Shown piece after piece: positions 1 to 6,128 of a stretch of 10,453 nucleotides of DNA. The notes beneath the pieces were generated by a model that had not been told where the DNA came from, did not search any database, and saw only the letters and a program-made list of their open reading frames with translations. The number at the start of each line of letters is the position of its first letter. Position 1 is the first letter of the stretch. The DNA comes from Gammaproteobacteria bacterium (lineage in GTDB: Bacteria > Pseudomonadota > Gammaproteobacteria > SZUA-229). Position numbers and translations under genes: made by a program. The DNA lies in contig DRLE01000171.1 of the NCBI GenBank assembly GCA_011051475.1, forward strand, positions 1 through 10,453, written 5' to 3'.

Positions 1-123
1 GACTGATTTATCCATCGACAGCGCGTTCTGCTGCCAGCGTCTGTCAAGGCGCAGGGTCGCTTCGACCTTTTTCTGCGGGTCGTCGATTTGCAGGCACTGC
101 ATGGCCTGTTCAAACAGATTCAT
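1..123 (-). CDS. N-terminal fragment, possibly DUF455 ferritin-like protein
   Basis: An open frame of 41 codons starts with ATG at 123 and runs off the left edge. It reads MNLFEQAMQCLQIDDPQKKV, followed by a basic, Trp-containing stretch ending near SMDKSV. The start 'short helix, CL, DDP, xKV, tl' resembles from memory the opening of DUF455 family proteins (COG2833, uncharacterised ferritin-like helical bundles that bind metal through Glu/His further downstream). None of the metal ligands falls in the visible part. No strong Shine-Dalgarno sequence precedes the ATG; only a GAG lies about 6 bases upstream. The gene follows comEA in the same direction, across a 174-base spacer holding a heptamer-repeat hairpin. 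The frame is well supported, but the family name is a guess from 41 residues. Confidence 0.5.
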   Translation of the reverse strand, partial: MNLFEQAMQCLQIDDPQKKVEATLRLDRRWQQNALSMDKSV

Positions 124-190
124 CGGAACTCAAGGGTGATTTTCGGATAGGACCGGTGGGTGGATTTTACCTGATCTGGCGAGTAAAGGA

Positions 191-281
191 ATGGTTATTG
201 GTCGTTGGTCGTTGGTCGTTGGTCGTTGGTCGTTGGTCAACGATTTTAACGAATGACGAATGACCAACAACCAACGACCAA
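191..281. repeat. Heptamer tandem repeat followed by its inverted copy
   Basis: The unit TTGGTCG occurs five times in exact tandem at 198-232. A sixth, shortened copy (TTGGTC) occupies 233-238, and a degenerate unit lies at 191-197. At 249-281 the same heptamer returns inverted and more diverged, with units such as CGAATGA, CCAACAA and CCAACGA. Positions 219-238 pair with 262-281 at 19 of 20 bases, leaving a 23-base loop. The block lies between the comEA-like stop and the next start codon. No T-run follows the stem on the minus strand, so it is not a standard terminator. It resembles the short tandemly repeated heptamers (STRR) described in cyanobacteria, but no such relationship is shown here. 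Confidence 0.9.
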
Positions 282-297
282 ACATACAGCCGGCAGA

Positions 298-570
298 CTA
301 AAGGCTTATCTTATCCCTGTTCTTCTCGACTGTTTTGGCACCTACCCCATCGACCTTCTCGAGATCCTGCAGCGACCTGAACTTGCCGTGTTTCTGGCGG
401 TACTGCACGATGGCTTTGGCCTTGCTGTCACCGATGCCGTTCATGCCTTCAGCAATTTGCTCGGCACTGGCGGTATTGATATTCAGCTTGCCGACGGTAG
501 CCGAAGCGGCAAAAGCGGCGCTGGAAAACATCAGCATGGCAGCAAGAAACAGTGTGTGAAGTATTTTCAT
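298..570 (-). CDS. Secreted ComEA-family helix-hairpin-helix DNA-binding protein
   Basis: This 90-residue protein has an N-terminal signal peptide (Lys2, a hydrophobic core at residues 4-19, and a likely cleavage site after AFA at 19-21). A single ComEA-type domain fills the rest. It opens with the family signature LNINTAS (29-35). Two helix-hairpin-helix motifs follow, NGIGDSKAKAIVQYR (44-58) and VDGVGAKTVEKNR (73-85). The Gly-Ile/Val-Gly hairpins are the elements that contact the DNA backbone. Such small periplasmic proteins bind incoming double-stranded DNA during transformation, although many short gammaproteobacterial homologues have no proven role. The start is fixed by GGAGGA at 575-580, four bases before the ATG. 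It lies 111 bases after pyrF and probably has its own promoter. No other competence gene is in the window, so DNA uptake is an inference from the family. Confidence 0.88.
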   Translation of the reverse strand: MKILHTLFLAAMLMFSSAAFAASATVGKLNINTASAEQIAEGMNGIGDSKAKAIVQYRQKHGKFRSLQDLEKVDGVGAKTVEKNRDKISL

Positions 571-652
571 TTTATCCTCCCTGGATAAACCATTGATTGA
601 AAACGATTGTTTAGGATGGGTTGATATCCGGCAAGTCCAGCCGGACAGGCGC

Positions 653-681
653 AGAATAGCGAAATACGAGGCCGCTGTCAG
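653..681 (-). promoter_or_regulatory. Candidate sigma-70 promoter for the comEA-like gene
   Basis: On the minus strand, CTGACA (681-676; 5 of 6 against TTGACA) is followed by exactly 17 bases and then TATTCT (658-653; 4 of 6 against TATAAT). The elements begin just past the pyrF stop codon. They would start transcription roughly 75 bases before the comEA-like ATG. A small inverted repeat, TCCGGC at 627-632 against GCCGGA at 640-645, lies in the resulting leader. The call rests on pattern only. Confidence 0.45.
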
Positions 682-1374
682 TCAGACCAGGGAGGAATTG
701 ATTGTAAGAATTGTCTTACAGGGATCGGGAGATTGCGTAATCGGCCTGCCGATGACCAGGTAACTGGAACCGTTGGTCATGGCCTGCTGCGGCGTCACCA
801 CGCGCTGCTGGTCGTCCCTGCTGGCATCCGCCGGGCGGATACCGGGCGTAACCAGCAGAAAATCAGTACCGGCCTGCTCACGCAGTACCACCGCCTCCTG
901 TGCGGAGCAGACCACACCGTCAAGACCGGCATTCTGCGTCATTTTCGCCAGGCGCAGCACCATCTGTTCCGGCGTGGCGGGTATGCCCAGTGCATCAAGC
1001 TCGGCCTGGCCGCTGCTGGTCAGCCAGGTTACGGCGATCAGCAGCGGCGCGCCGGAATCAGACAGCGCGGTTTTGGCCTCAAGCATCATCTTTTCGCCAC
1101 CCAGGGCGTGTACATTGAGCATCCAGACACCGAGGTCGGCGGCTGCCCTGCAGGCCTGCGCCACGGTATGGGGAATATCGTGATACTTCAGATCGAGAAA
1201 AACATCAAAACCGGCATCGACCAGACGACGCACCAGTGAGGGGCCACAACGGGTAAACAGCTCCTTGCCGACCTTGAGACGACACATATCGGGACTGAGC
1301 TGCTCAACCAGTTTCAGGGTTTCTGCTTCAGAGGGAAAGTCGAGTGCAACAATAACGGGGGATTGGGTTTTCAT
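682..1374 (-). CDS. pyrF: Orotidine 5'-phosphate decarboxylase
   Basis: PyrF decarboxylates OMP to UMP, the last step of de novo pyrimidine synthesis, in the cytosol. The 230-residue product is close to the usual size (E. coli 245). The beta-barrel start PVIVALDF (6-13) carries substrate-binding Asp12. CRLKVGKELF holds Lys34. LDLKYHDIPHT supplies the catalytic Asp61-Lys63-x-x-Asp66 set. VTPGIRP and the C-terminal GRPITQSPDP form the phosphate-binding loops. I chose the ATG at 1374. A longer in-frame start at 1434 would add 20 residues that lie wholly inside the end of lapB and are absent from the family. The ATG is 13 bases after the lapB stop with only a weak GAG upstream, so translation is probably coupled to lapB. 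The lapB-pyrF pair is also adjacent in E. coli. Confidence 0.97.
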   Translation of the reverse strand: MKTQSPVIVALDFPSEAETLKLVEQLSPDMCRLKVGKELFTRCGPSLVRRLVDAGFDVFLDLKYHDIPHTVAQACRAAADLGVWMLNVHALGGEKMMLEAKTALSDSGAPLLIAVTWLTSSGQAELDALGIPATPEQMVLRLAKMTQNAGLDGVVCSAQEAVVLREQAGTDFLLVTPGIRPADASRDDQQRVVTPQQAMTNGSSYLVIGRPITQSPDPCKTILTINSSLV

Positions 1375-1387
1375 TCTGCTCGCAATG

Positions 1388-2587
1388 TCAGCCGGTTTCC
1401 GATTTATCGATAACCCCGTGCCCGAGGTGGACAATACCGGGCTTGACCGTTCCCCAGTGGTTACAACTGGGACACAGCCAGTAGTGCGTATTGGTGCTGA
1501 AACCGCATTTCTGGCAGCGGTACTCGACCACGTCTTTCTGCAACAGGGTAATGGCGGTCAGCAGGTCCTTGAAGACCTCGTCACCCTCGATTTCCTGCGC
1601 CTTGTAGCTGATCAGTTTCAGCACACCCTCTAGACTGGGCTGCTGCCTGATGCGTTCGGAGAGGTAGGCCATGGCCGCCTTCTCCCCTTTTGACTGCTCC
1701 AGGACAGAGGCGATAACATTCTGCAGGAAAAGGTTTGCATGACGTTGCTGCAGGCCGACGAGGTAGTCGTGCAGTTTATCTTCCTGACCGAGCTGCTGGT
1801 AGCATTCCAGCAATGCGTCAATAACCAGAATAATGGATTCGGCGTCCTGCTTTTCGATACTTTCGTACAGCTCAACCGCCCTGGCATAGTCGCCACGGCT
1901 TTTTGCCAGGTCGGCCAGTAAAATAGTGGCGCGAACACAGTTACTGTCGTGTTTCAGGGCCTTGTGAGCATTGTTTTCCAGCTGTGCGGTATCACCCTTT
2001 GTTTTGGCCATATCGGCCAGTTCGCAATAATAGTGCGCAATCATGGGGCCGATAACGCCAGGCTCTTCCTTATAGAGGTCTTCGGCGATATCGATGGCCT
2101 TGTACCAGTCCTTTTCCTGCTGGTAGATCAGGATCAGGTTGTGCCGCGCTTCTTTCGATCTGGCATCCTCGATCAGTACTTCCTTGAACAGCCCCTCGGC
2201 ACGGTCGAACCAGCCGGCGCCAAGGTAATCATAGCCAAGCTCCAGCAGTATCTTGCTGCGGTAACGCTCGGGCAGTGACGGGCGCGCAATCAGGCCCTGG
2301 TGAATCTTGATGGCCTTGTCCATTTCACCGTTTTTGCGGTAGATCTTGCCGAGAGCAAAGTGGGTATCGATCGTGTCCCAGTTGGACTCAACCAGCTTGA
2401 CGAAAATATCCAGCGCCTTGCCCTGCTCGTCATTCAGCAGATAATTCAGGCCCTTGAAATATTCGGAGGATAAGGTGGACTGCTGGCGCTTGTGCGACTG
2501 GGTGACGCGAAAAAACAGCCAGAGAAAAACGACTGCAAGGGGAATAATCGCCAGAAACCAGACAGGCATTTGTGAAAAATCTAGCAC
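1388..2587 (-). CDS. lapB: Lipopolysaccharide assembly protein B (TPR and rubredoxin-like zinc domain)
   Basis: LapB (formerly YciM) is anchored in the inner membrane. In E. coli it promotes FtsH-dependent breakdown of LpxC, which limits LPS synthesis. The 399-residue product has one N-terminal membrane segment (about residues 8-26, ending in Arg27). A long series of TPR helices follows (about 40-340), with repeats such as THFALGKIYRKNGEMDKAI and RATILLADLAKSRGDYARAV. At the C-terminus is a rubredoxin-like metal site with Cys358, Cys361, Cys372 and Cys375 (CQKCGF and CPSCNHWG). The order of domains and the length match E. coli LapB (389). The start is GTG at 2587, with GGA about ten bases upstream; an ATG at 2569 is the alternative and has no ribosome site. 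It is cotranscribed with pyrF. The small lapA gene that precedes lapB in E. coli is missing here. Confidence 0.95.
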   Translation of the reverse strand: MLDFSQMPVWFLAIIPLAVVFLWLFFRVTQSHKRQQSTLSSEYFKGLNYLLNDEQGKALDIFVKLVESNWDTIDTHFALGKIYRKNGEMDKAIKIHQGLIARPSLPERYRSKILLELGYDYLGAGWFDRAEGLFKEVLIEDARSKEARHNLILIYQQEKDWYKAIDIAEDLYKEEPGVIGPMIAHYYCELADMAKTKGDTAQLENNAHKALKHDSNCVRATILLADLAKSRGDYARAVELYESIEKQDAESIILVIDALLECYQQLGQEDKLHDYLVGLQQRHANLFLQNVIASVLEQSKGEKAAMAYLSERIRQQPSLEGVLKLISYKAQEIEGDEVFKDLLTAITLLQKDVVEYRCQKCGFSTNTHYWLCPSCNHWGTVKPGIVHLGHGVIDKSETG

Positions 2588-2675
2588 AGTGTGTATCCGT
2601 TTCGTCCGTAGACAGGAGCACCCGGCAGGCAGGAGTACTCCGCAAAGGCTCGTTTAATTATCGTGGCGAAAGTCT

Positions 2676-2681
2676 ATCATA
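2676..2681 (-). promoter_or_regulatory. Possible -10 box upstream of lapB-pyrF
   Basis: TATGAT (5 of 6 against TATAAT) lies on the minus strand about 90 bases before the lapB start, between the ihfB terminator and lapB. Because the terminator cuts lapB off from ihfB, a promoter is expected in this 237-base spacer. I find no convincing -35 hexamer at 16-18 bases, so the call is weak. Confidence 0.25.
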
Positions 2682-2758
2682 AACCAGCTACATGCATTCA
2701 GGTAGCAGGTATTAATTCTGACCCTGTTATTTCCCCCGGACAGAGAAACAGACAGGCA

Positions 2759-2783
2759 AGAAAAAAGGGCCATGCGGCCCTTT
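2759..2783 (-). terminator. Rho-independent terminator after ihfB
   Basis: AAAGGGCC (2764-2771) and GGCCCTTT (2776-2783) form a perfect 8-base stem with a 4-base loop. Read on the minus strand, the stem runs into six consecutive T residues and then CTT. It sits about 40 bases past the ihfB stop codon. This closes the rpsA/ihfB transcript and separates it from lapB-pyrF. On the plus strand no T-run follows, so it acts in one direction. Confidence 0.88.
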
Positions 2784-2824
2784 AATCGGATTTCCTGTGG
2801 CAGATAGCCTTAATGGAACAAAGC

Positions 2825-3172
2825 CTACTCACCCGCTTTGGCGGCGGCTTCCTTCTCCCTGAGCATGGAGGCATTGACGCGTTCACGCAGCTCCTTGCCC
2901 GGTTTGAAGTGAGGCACATACTTGCCCGGCAGAGACACCGAACCACCGGTTTTCGGGTTACGACCCGAGCGGGGTGGACGATAATGCAGTGAAAAACTGC
3001 CAAAACCGCGTATCTCGATGCGTTCTCCGCTGGAAAGCGAATTACTCATTTGCTCCAGAATACTCTTAACCGCCAGCTCTACATCCTTGTAGGCAAGATG
3101 ACTTTGTTTGCGTGCAATGCGTTCAATCAGCTCTGATTTCATCATTGCATCGGTCTGCATTTCTTCAGCCAT
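2825..3172 (-). CDS. ihfB: Integration host factor subunit beta
   Basis: IhfB pairs with IhfA to form the heterodimer that bends DNA sharply, with roles in nucleoid structure, transcription and recombination. The product contains the full HU/IHF fold. It has KSELIERIARKQSHL near the N-terminus and the beta-arm region GERIEIRGFGSFSLHYR. The DNA-binding signature GRNPKTG is followed by KYVPHFKPGKELRERVN. All of these align closely with E. coli IhfB. The C-terminus extends about 13 residues past the usual end with a charged tail (LREKEAAAKAGE). The start at 3172 is preferred because GAGGAAGA lies eight bases upstream. It gives a 10-residue N-terminal extension relative to E. coli. Starts at 3145 or 3142 would match the usual MxKSELIE but have no ribosome site. 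It follows rpsA by 108 bases, the same adjacency as in E. coli and Pseudomonas. Confidence 0.96.
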   Translation of the reverse strand: MAEEMQTDAMMKSELIERIARKQSHLAYKDVELAVKSILEQMSNSLSSGERIEIRGFGSFSLHYRPPRSGRNPKTGGSVSLPGKYVPHFKPGKELRERVNASMLREKEAAAKAGE

Positions 3173-3180
3173 ATTGTTTG

Positions 3181-3188
3181 TCTTCCTC
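3181..3188 (-). promoter_or_regulatory. Ribosome binding site that decides the ihfB start
   Basis: GAGGAAGA on the minus strand ends eight bases before the ATG at 3172. The alternative starts at 3160, 3145 and 3142 have no comparable purine block, only GAAGAA before the 3160 codon. This favours the longer IhfB with ten extra N-terminal residues. Confidence 0.6.
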
Positions 3189-3214
3189 GTTTAACTGACA
3201 ATTAAATGTAATAC

Positions 3215-3227
3215 TATCAATGATTAA
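3215..3227 (+). promoter_or_regulatory. Possible IHF binding site upstream of ihfB
   Basis: TATCAATGATTAA fits the E. coli IHF consensus WATCAANNNNTTR at 8 of 9 defined positions; the second T of TTR is A. It sits in an AT-rich stretch about 45 bases before the ihfB start. E. coli ihfB is known to be repressed by IHF, so a site here would fit autoregulation. The motif is short and AT-rich DNA gives chance matches. Confidence 0.3.
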
Positions 3228-3271
3228 AGCAGATAGTTGGATAATTAACAATGTTTCAGGTCAATTATCCC

Positions 3272-3299
3272 GGCAAAAGATTATGATTCTTCTTTTGCC
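3272..3299 (-). other. Hairpin enclosing the rpsA stop codon
   Basis: GGCAAAAGA (3272-3280) and TCTTTTGCC (3291-3299) form a perfect 9-base stem with a 10-base loop. The TAA stop of rpsA (3283-3281) lies in that loop. No T-run follows on either strand, so an ordinary terminator is unlikely. Its role is unknown; a 3' stabilising structure or a partial block before ihfB are possibilities. Confidence 0.6.
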
Positions 3300-4966
3300 T
3301 TCATCTGCTCTTTCATCAGATCGCCCAGGGTCGGCGCCGCACCGCTGGCATTCTGCGAGTCTGAGAAGTCACGCAGGGCCTCGGTTTCATCGTCGTAGTC
3401 CTTGGCCTTGATAGACAGCGCAATACCGCGGTTCTTGCGATCGACACCCATCAGCTTGGCTTCCACTTCATCACCGACTTTCAGCACGGTAGAAGCATCT
3501 TCCACGCGATCGCGGGACAGTTCGGAAGCACGCAGGGTACCTTCAACGCCTTCGCCGAGGTCAATGATAGCGGCCTTGGCGTCAACGGACTGTACGGTAC
3601 CCTTGACGATAGAACCTTTCGGATGCTGGGCGATATAGGTTGAAATCGGATCCTGTTCCATCTGCTTGATGCCCAGTGAGATACGCTCACGCTCGGCATC
3701 GATGGACAGAACAACCGCTTCAATGGTGTCGCCCTTCTTGTAGTTGCGCACGATATCTTCGGCATTGTCATCCCATGACACGTCGGACATGTGGATCAGG
3801 CCGTCGATGTCGCCGTCAAGACCGACAAAGATACCGAAATCGGTAATCGACTTGATGGTACCGACAACCTTGTCACCCTTGTTGTGGGTGGCAAAGAACT
3901 CGTCCCATGGATTCGGCTGACACTGTTTCATGCCCAGGGAGATACGACGACGTTCCTCGTCGATATCCAGAATCATGACTTCGCGCTCTTCACCCAGGGT
4001 TACGACAGACGCAGGGTTGACGTTCTTGTTGGTCCAGTCCATTTCGGAAACGTGAACCAGGCCTTCAACGCCGTCTTCGATTTCAACAAAACAGCCGTAA
4101 TCGGTGATATTGCTGACCTTGCCGAACAGGCGTGAACCTTCGGGGTAACGGCGTGCGATTTCGGTCCATGGATCTTCACCAAGCTGTTTCAGACCCAGAG
4201 AAACGCGGGTTTTCTCCTTGTCGTACTTGAGAACCATGACTTCGATTTCCTGGCCGACTTCAACGATTTCGGAAGGATGACGCACGCGTTTCCAGGCCAT
4301 ATCGGTGATATGCAGCAGGCCGTCGATGCCACCGAGGTCGAGGAAGGCGCCGTAATCGGTGAGGTTCTTGACCACGCCCTTGATTGGCTTGCCTTCTTCG
4401 ATGCTTTCCAGCAGCGCTTCGCGCTCTTCGCTGTATTCGTTTTCAACCACAGCACGACGGGATACCACAACATTGTTGCGCTTCTGGTCAAGCTTGATAA
4501 CCTTGAATTCCAGCTCCTTGTTTTCAAGGTAGGCTGTATCGCGAACAGGACGTACATCGACCAGGGAACCCGGCAGGAAGGCACGGATATCACCCAGTTC
4601 AACCGTAAAGCCACCCTTGACCTTGCCGGTAATAACGCCCTTGATAATTTCTTCTGCTTCGAATGATTTTTCCAGTGTGGTCCAGGCCTTGGCGCGTTTT
4701 GCTTTTTCACGTGATAACCGTGTTTCGCCAAATCCGTCTTCAACTGCCTCGAGTACCACTTCAACTTCGTCACCAACTTCAACTTCGAGCTCGCCGTTCA
4801 TGTTGGTAAACTGGCTAACAGGTATCACCCCTTCTGATTTCAAACCGACGGATACAATGACATAACCATCAGAAATATCGGTGACGGTACCAATGACCAG
4901 TTCACCGGGACTCATTTCGGTTTGATTCAGGCTTTCTTCAAATAATTCTGCAAAACTTTCAGACAT
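3281..4966 (-). CDS. rpsA: 30S ribosomal protein S1
   Basis: S1 binds single-stranded mRNA and helps the 30S subunit load on weak or structured ribosome sites. The 561-residue product (E. coli 557) has six S1/OB-fold repeats, at about residues 20-90, 105-172, 190-260, 275-348, 362-435 and 449-520. The first two anchor S1 to the ribosome through S2. Repeats 3-6 bind RNA and carry the recurring pattern GxVxxIxDYGxFVxxxxGxxGLxHxS (for example GIDGLLHITDM and GVEGLVHVSEM). The start MSESFAELFEESL matches E. coli closely. As in E. coli, there is no Shine-Dalgarno sequence before the ATG; the 20 preceding bases are A/T-rich. E. coli rpsA uses a structured leader and S1 autorepression, so the same may hold here. 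It lies between cmk and ihfB, the conserved order. Confidence 0.98.
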   Translation of the reverse strand: MSESFAELFEESLNQTEMSPGELVIGTVTDISDGYVIVSVGLKSEGVIPVSQFTNMNGELEVEVGDEVEVVLEAVEDGFGETRLSREKAKRAKAWTTLEKSFEAEEIIKGVITGKVKGGFTVELGDIRAFLPGSLVDVRPVRDTAYLENKELEFKVIKLDQKRNNVVVSRRAVVENEYSEEREALLESIEEGKPIKGVVKNLTDYGAFLDLGGIDGLLHITDMAWKRVRHPSEIVEVGQEIEVMVLKYDKEKTRVSLGLKQLGEDPWTEIARRYPEGSRLFGKVSNITDYGCFVEIEDGVEGLVHVSEMDWTNKNVNPASVVTLGEEREVMILDIDEERRRISLGMKQCQPNPWDEFFATHNKGDKVVGTIKSITDFGIFVGLDGDIDGLIHMSDVSWDDNAEDIVRNYKKGDTIEAVVLSIDAERERISLGIKQMEQDPISTYIAQHPKGSIVKGTVQSVDAKAAIIDLGEGVEGTLRASELSRDRVEDASTVLKVGDEVEAKLMGVDRKNRGIALSIKAKDYDDETEALRDFSDSQNASGAAPTLGDLMKEQMKAKEES

Positions 4967-5061
4967 AATAGATTTTTAATAGTGTGTTGTGCTTATCGAC
5001 CCATTGATATACCAGCAAATATTTAAGCAATATTGATATCGGCAGACAGACACAGGTTAGT

Positions 5062-5099
5062 TAAACAAACAGCCCGCCCGGCTATAGATACCGGCAGGC
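5062..5099 (-). terminator. Terminator-like or attenuator-like hairpin in the cmk-rpsA leader
   Basis: Positions 5091-5099 pair with 5072-5081: four G-C pairs near the loop, one bulged G, then five pairs including one G-T. The loop is nine bases. On the minus strand the stem is followed by TGTTTGTTT, a broken U-tract. It lies about 100 bases past the cmk stop and 95 bases before rpsA. It could end part of the cmk transcript or act as an element of the rpsA leader. The interrupted T-run makes a strong terminator unlikely. Confidence 0.45.
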
Positions 5100-5195
5100 C
5101 ACCCTTTTCTTCTCGTGGAGAACAGTTACGAATCCGGATATTGCCAGTATACAGACCGGGTATTACCGGCTGATGACAATGTAACCTCGATCAGG

Positions 5196-5903
5196 TCACC
5201 GGTGGACAATCTTCTTATCCACCCAGTTCATGACCTCGCGGCAGGCCTGATCGATATCCAGTGTTGTTGTATCAATAATGATGGCATCCGAAGCCGGTTT
5301 CAGCGGTGCTGTCTTCCGGTTCATGTCACGCTCGTCACGTTGACGCAATTCTTCAACAAGACTGCCAAGATTAACATCAATTCCCTTTTCTTTCAACTGC
5401 TTATATCGCCTGTTCGCGCGTTCCTCGGCGCTGGCGGTTAGATAGATTTTAAGTGGCGCATCGGGGAAAACCACGGTACCCATATCACGGCCATCGGCCA
5501 CCAGCCCCGGTGGCTGTAAAAAGGCGCGCTGGCGGGCCAGCAGGGCTTCACGCACCGCAGGCACAGCCGCGACCTGTGAGGCCAGATTGCCGATTTCCTC
5601 GGCGCGGATCAGCTCGCTGACATCCTCACCGCCCAGCAGAATCTGCAGCCTGCCGTCTTTTTCGACATAGGAAACGTCAAGATTCTTAGCAATATCAGCC
5701 AGTTGCGACTCATCAACCTCAGCAACGGCTTTCCCGGGAAACTGCCGTGAAAAGGCCAGCGCGGTGATCCGGTAGAGCGAACCGCTGTCCAGGATATGCC
5801 AGCCCAGCTCGGCGGCAATGCACAGGCAGATAGTGCCCTTGCCAACGCCGCTGGGGCCGTCGAGGCAGATAACCTGGGGTTTTTCTGTTTTTGTGTTTGT
5901 CAT
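5196..5903 (-). CDS. cmk: Cytidylate (CMP/dCMP) kinase
   Basis: Cmk phosphorylates CMP and dCMP with ATP to the diphosphates in the cytosol. The 235-residue product (E. coli 227) has the P-loop GPSGVGKGT (16-24). The substrate region follows with LDSGSLYR (38-45) and the Cmk insert around GEDVSELIR. The signature VADGRDMGTVVFPDAP (135-150), the lid region ERANRRYKQL and the final DTTTLDIDQ are also present. The reading frame stays open upstream to 6044, but those 47 codons are translated repeat DNA. The ATG at 5903, which gives MTNTKTEKPQVICLDGPSG, is the true start. The ribosome site is weak (AAAGAA), and the upstream repeat composite stops 18 bases before the ATG. cmk between aroA and rpsA is the order of the Pseudomonas supraoperon. 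Confidence 0.96.
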   Translation of the reverse strand: MTNTKTEKPQVICLDGPSGVGKGTICLCIAAELGWHILDSGSLYRITALAFSRQFPGKAVAEVDESQLADIAKNLDVSYVEKDGRLQILLGGEDVSELIRAEEIGNLASQVAAVPAVREALLARQRAFLQPPGLVADGRDMGTVVFPDAPLKIYLTASAEERANRRYKQLKEKGIDVNLGSLVEELRQRDERDMNRKTAPLKPASDAIIIDTTTLDIDQACREVMNWVDKKIVHR

Positions 5904-5924
5904 ATTTCTTTTTAAAAGCTGAAC

Positions 5925-5948
5925 CGCAGAGGCGCGGAGACGCAGAGG
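5925..5948. repeat. Tandem octamer array in the left arm of composite A
   Basis: Three octamers lie in a row: CGCAGAGG, CGCGGAGA and CGCAGAGG. The matching right arm (near 6238-6245) has a single unit. The two-unit difference accounts exactly for the 16-base surplus of the left arm. Confidence 0.8.
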
Positions 5949-6037
5949 TGTATTATTCCGCAAATGAACGCGAATAAACGCAAATATAAAGCGGTTTTTT
6001 TTATCCACAGATGAACGCAGATAAGTACGGTTTCTGA

Positions 6038-6128
6038 ATGGCACGTTCTGGAGCGGAATTTATTCCGCGAATTTACATGTACGCTGCGAATTGTTCGCGG
6101 AATAAAATCCGCTCCTACAGGATTGTTT
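6038..6128. repeat. Inverted REP-like pair, core of composite A
   Basis: The core begins ATGGCACGTTCTG and contains GGAGCGGAATTTATTCCGCG. Around a central ACATGT it carries the inverted unit, which ends GCTCCTACAGG. The GCTCCTACAGG / GGAGCGG...CCGCGAA pattern resembles the REP sequences of Pseudomonas putida (known family; match made by eye). The same core recurs at 7727-7820 in the same orientation with two substitutions. Here TAG is missing from the left unit. Confidence 0.85.

Noticed and set aside
191..281. CRISPR array
   Set aside because: The units are 7 bases with no spacers between them, and no cas gene is present.
253..588. Plus-strand open frame of 111 codons over the comEA-like gene
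   Set aside because: It is antisense to a gene with a signal peptide, two helix-hairpin-helix motifs and a strong ribosome site, and its start lies in the heptamer repeat.
701..721. Terminator at the end of pyrF (TGTAAGA / TCTTACA, 4-base loop)
   Set aside because: The stem lies inside the last codons of pyrF, is AT-rich and has no T-run after it.
1375..1434. N-terminal extension of PyrF by 20 residues
   Set aside because: It lies inside the lapB coding end, has no family counterpart, and the ATG at 1374 gives the standard beginning before ALDF.
5904..6044. N-terminal extension of Cmk by 47 residues
   Set aside because: The extension is translated repeat DNA with no family match; the ATG at 5903 gives the normal Cmk start.
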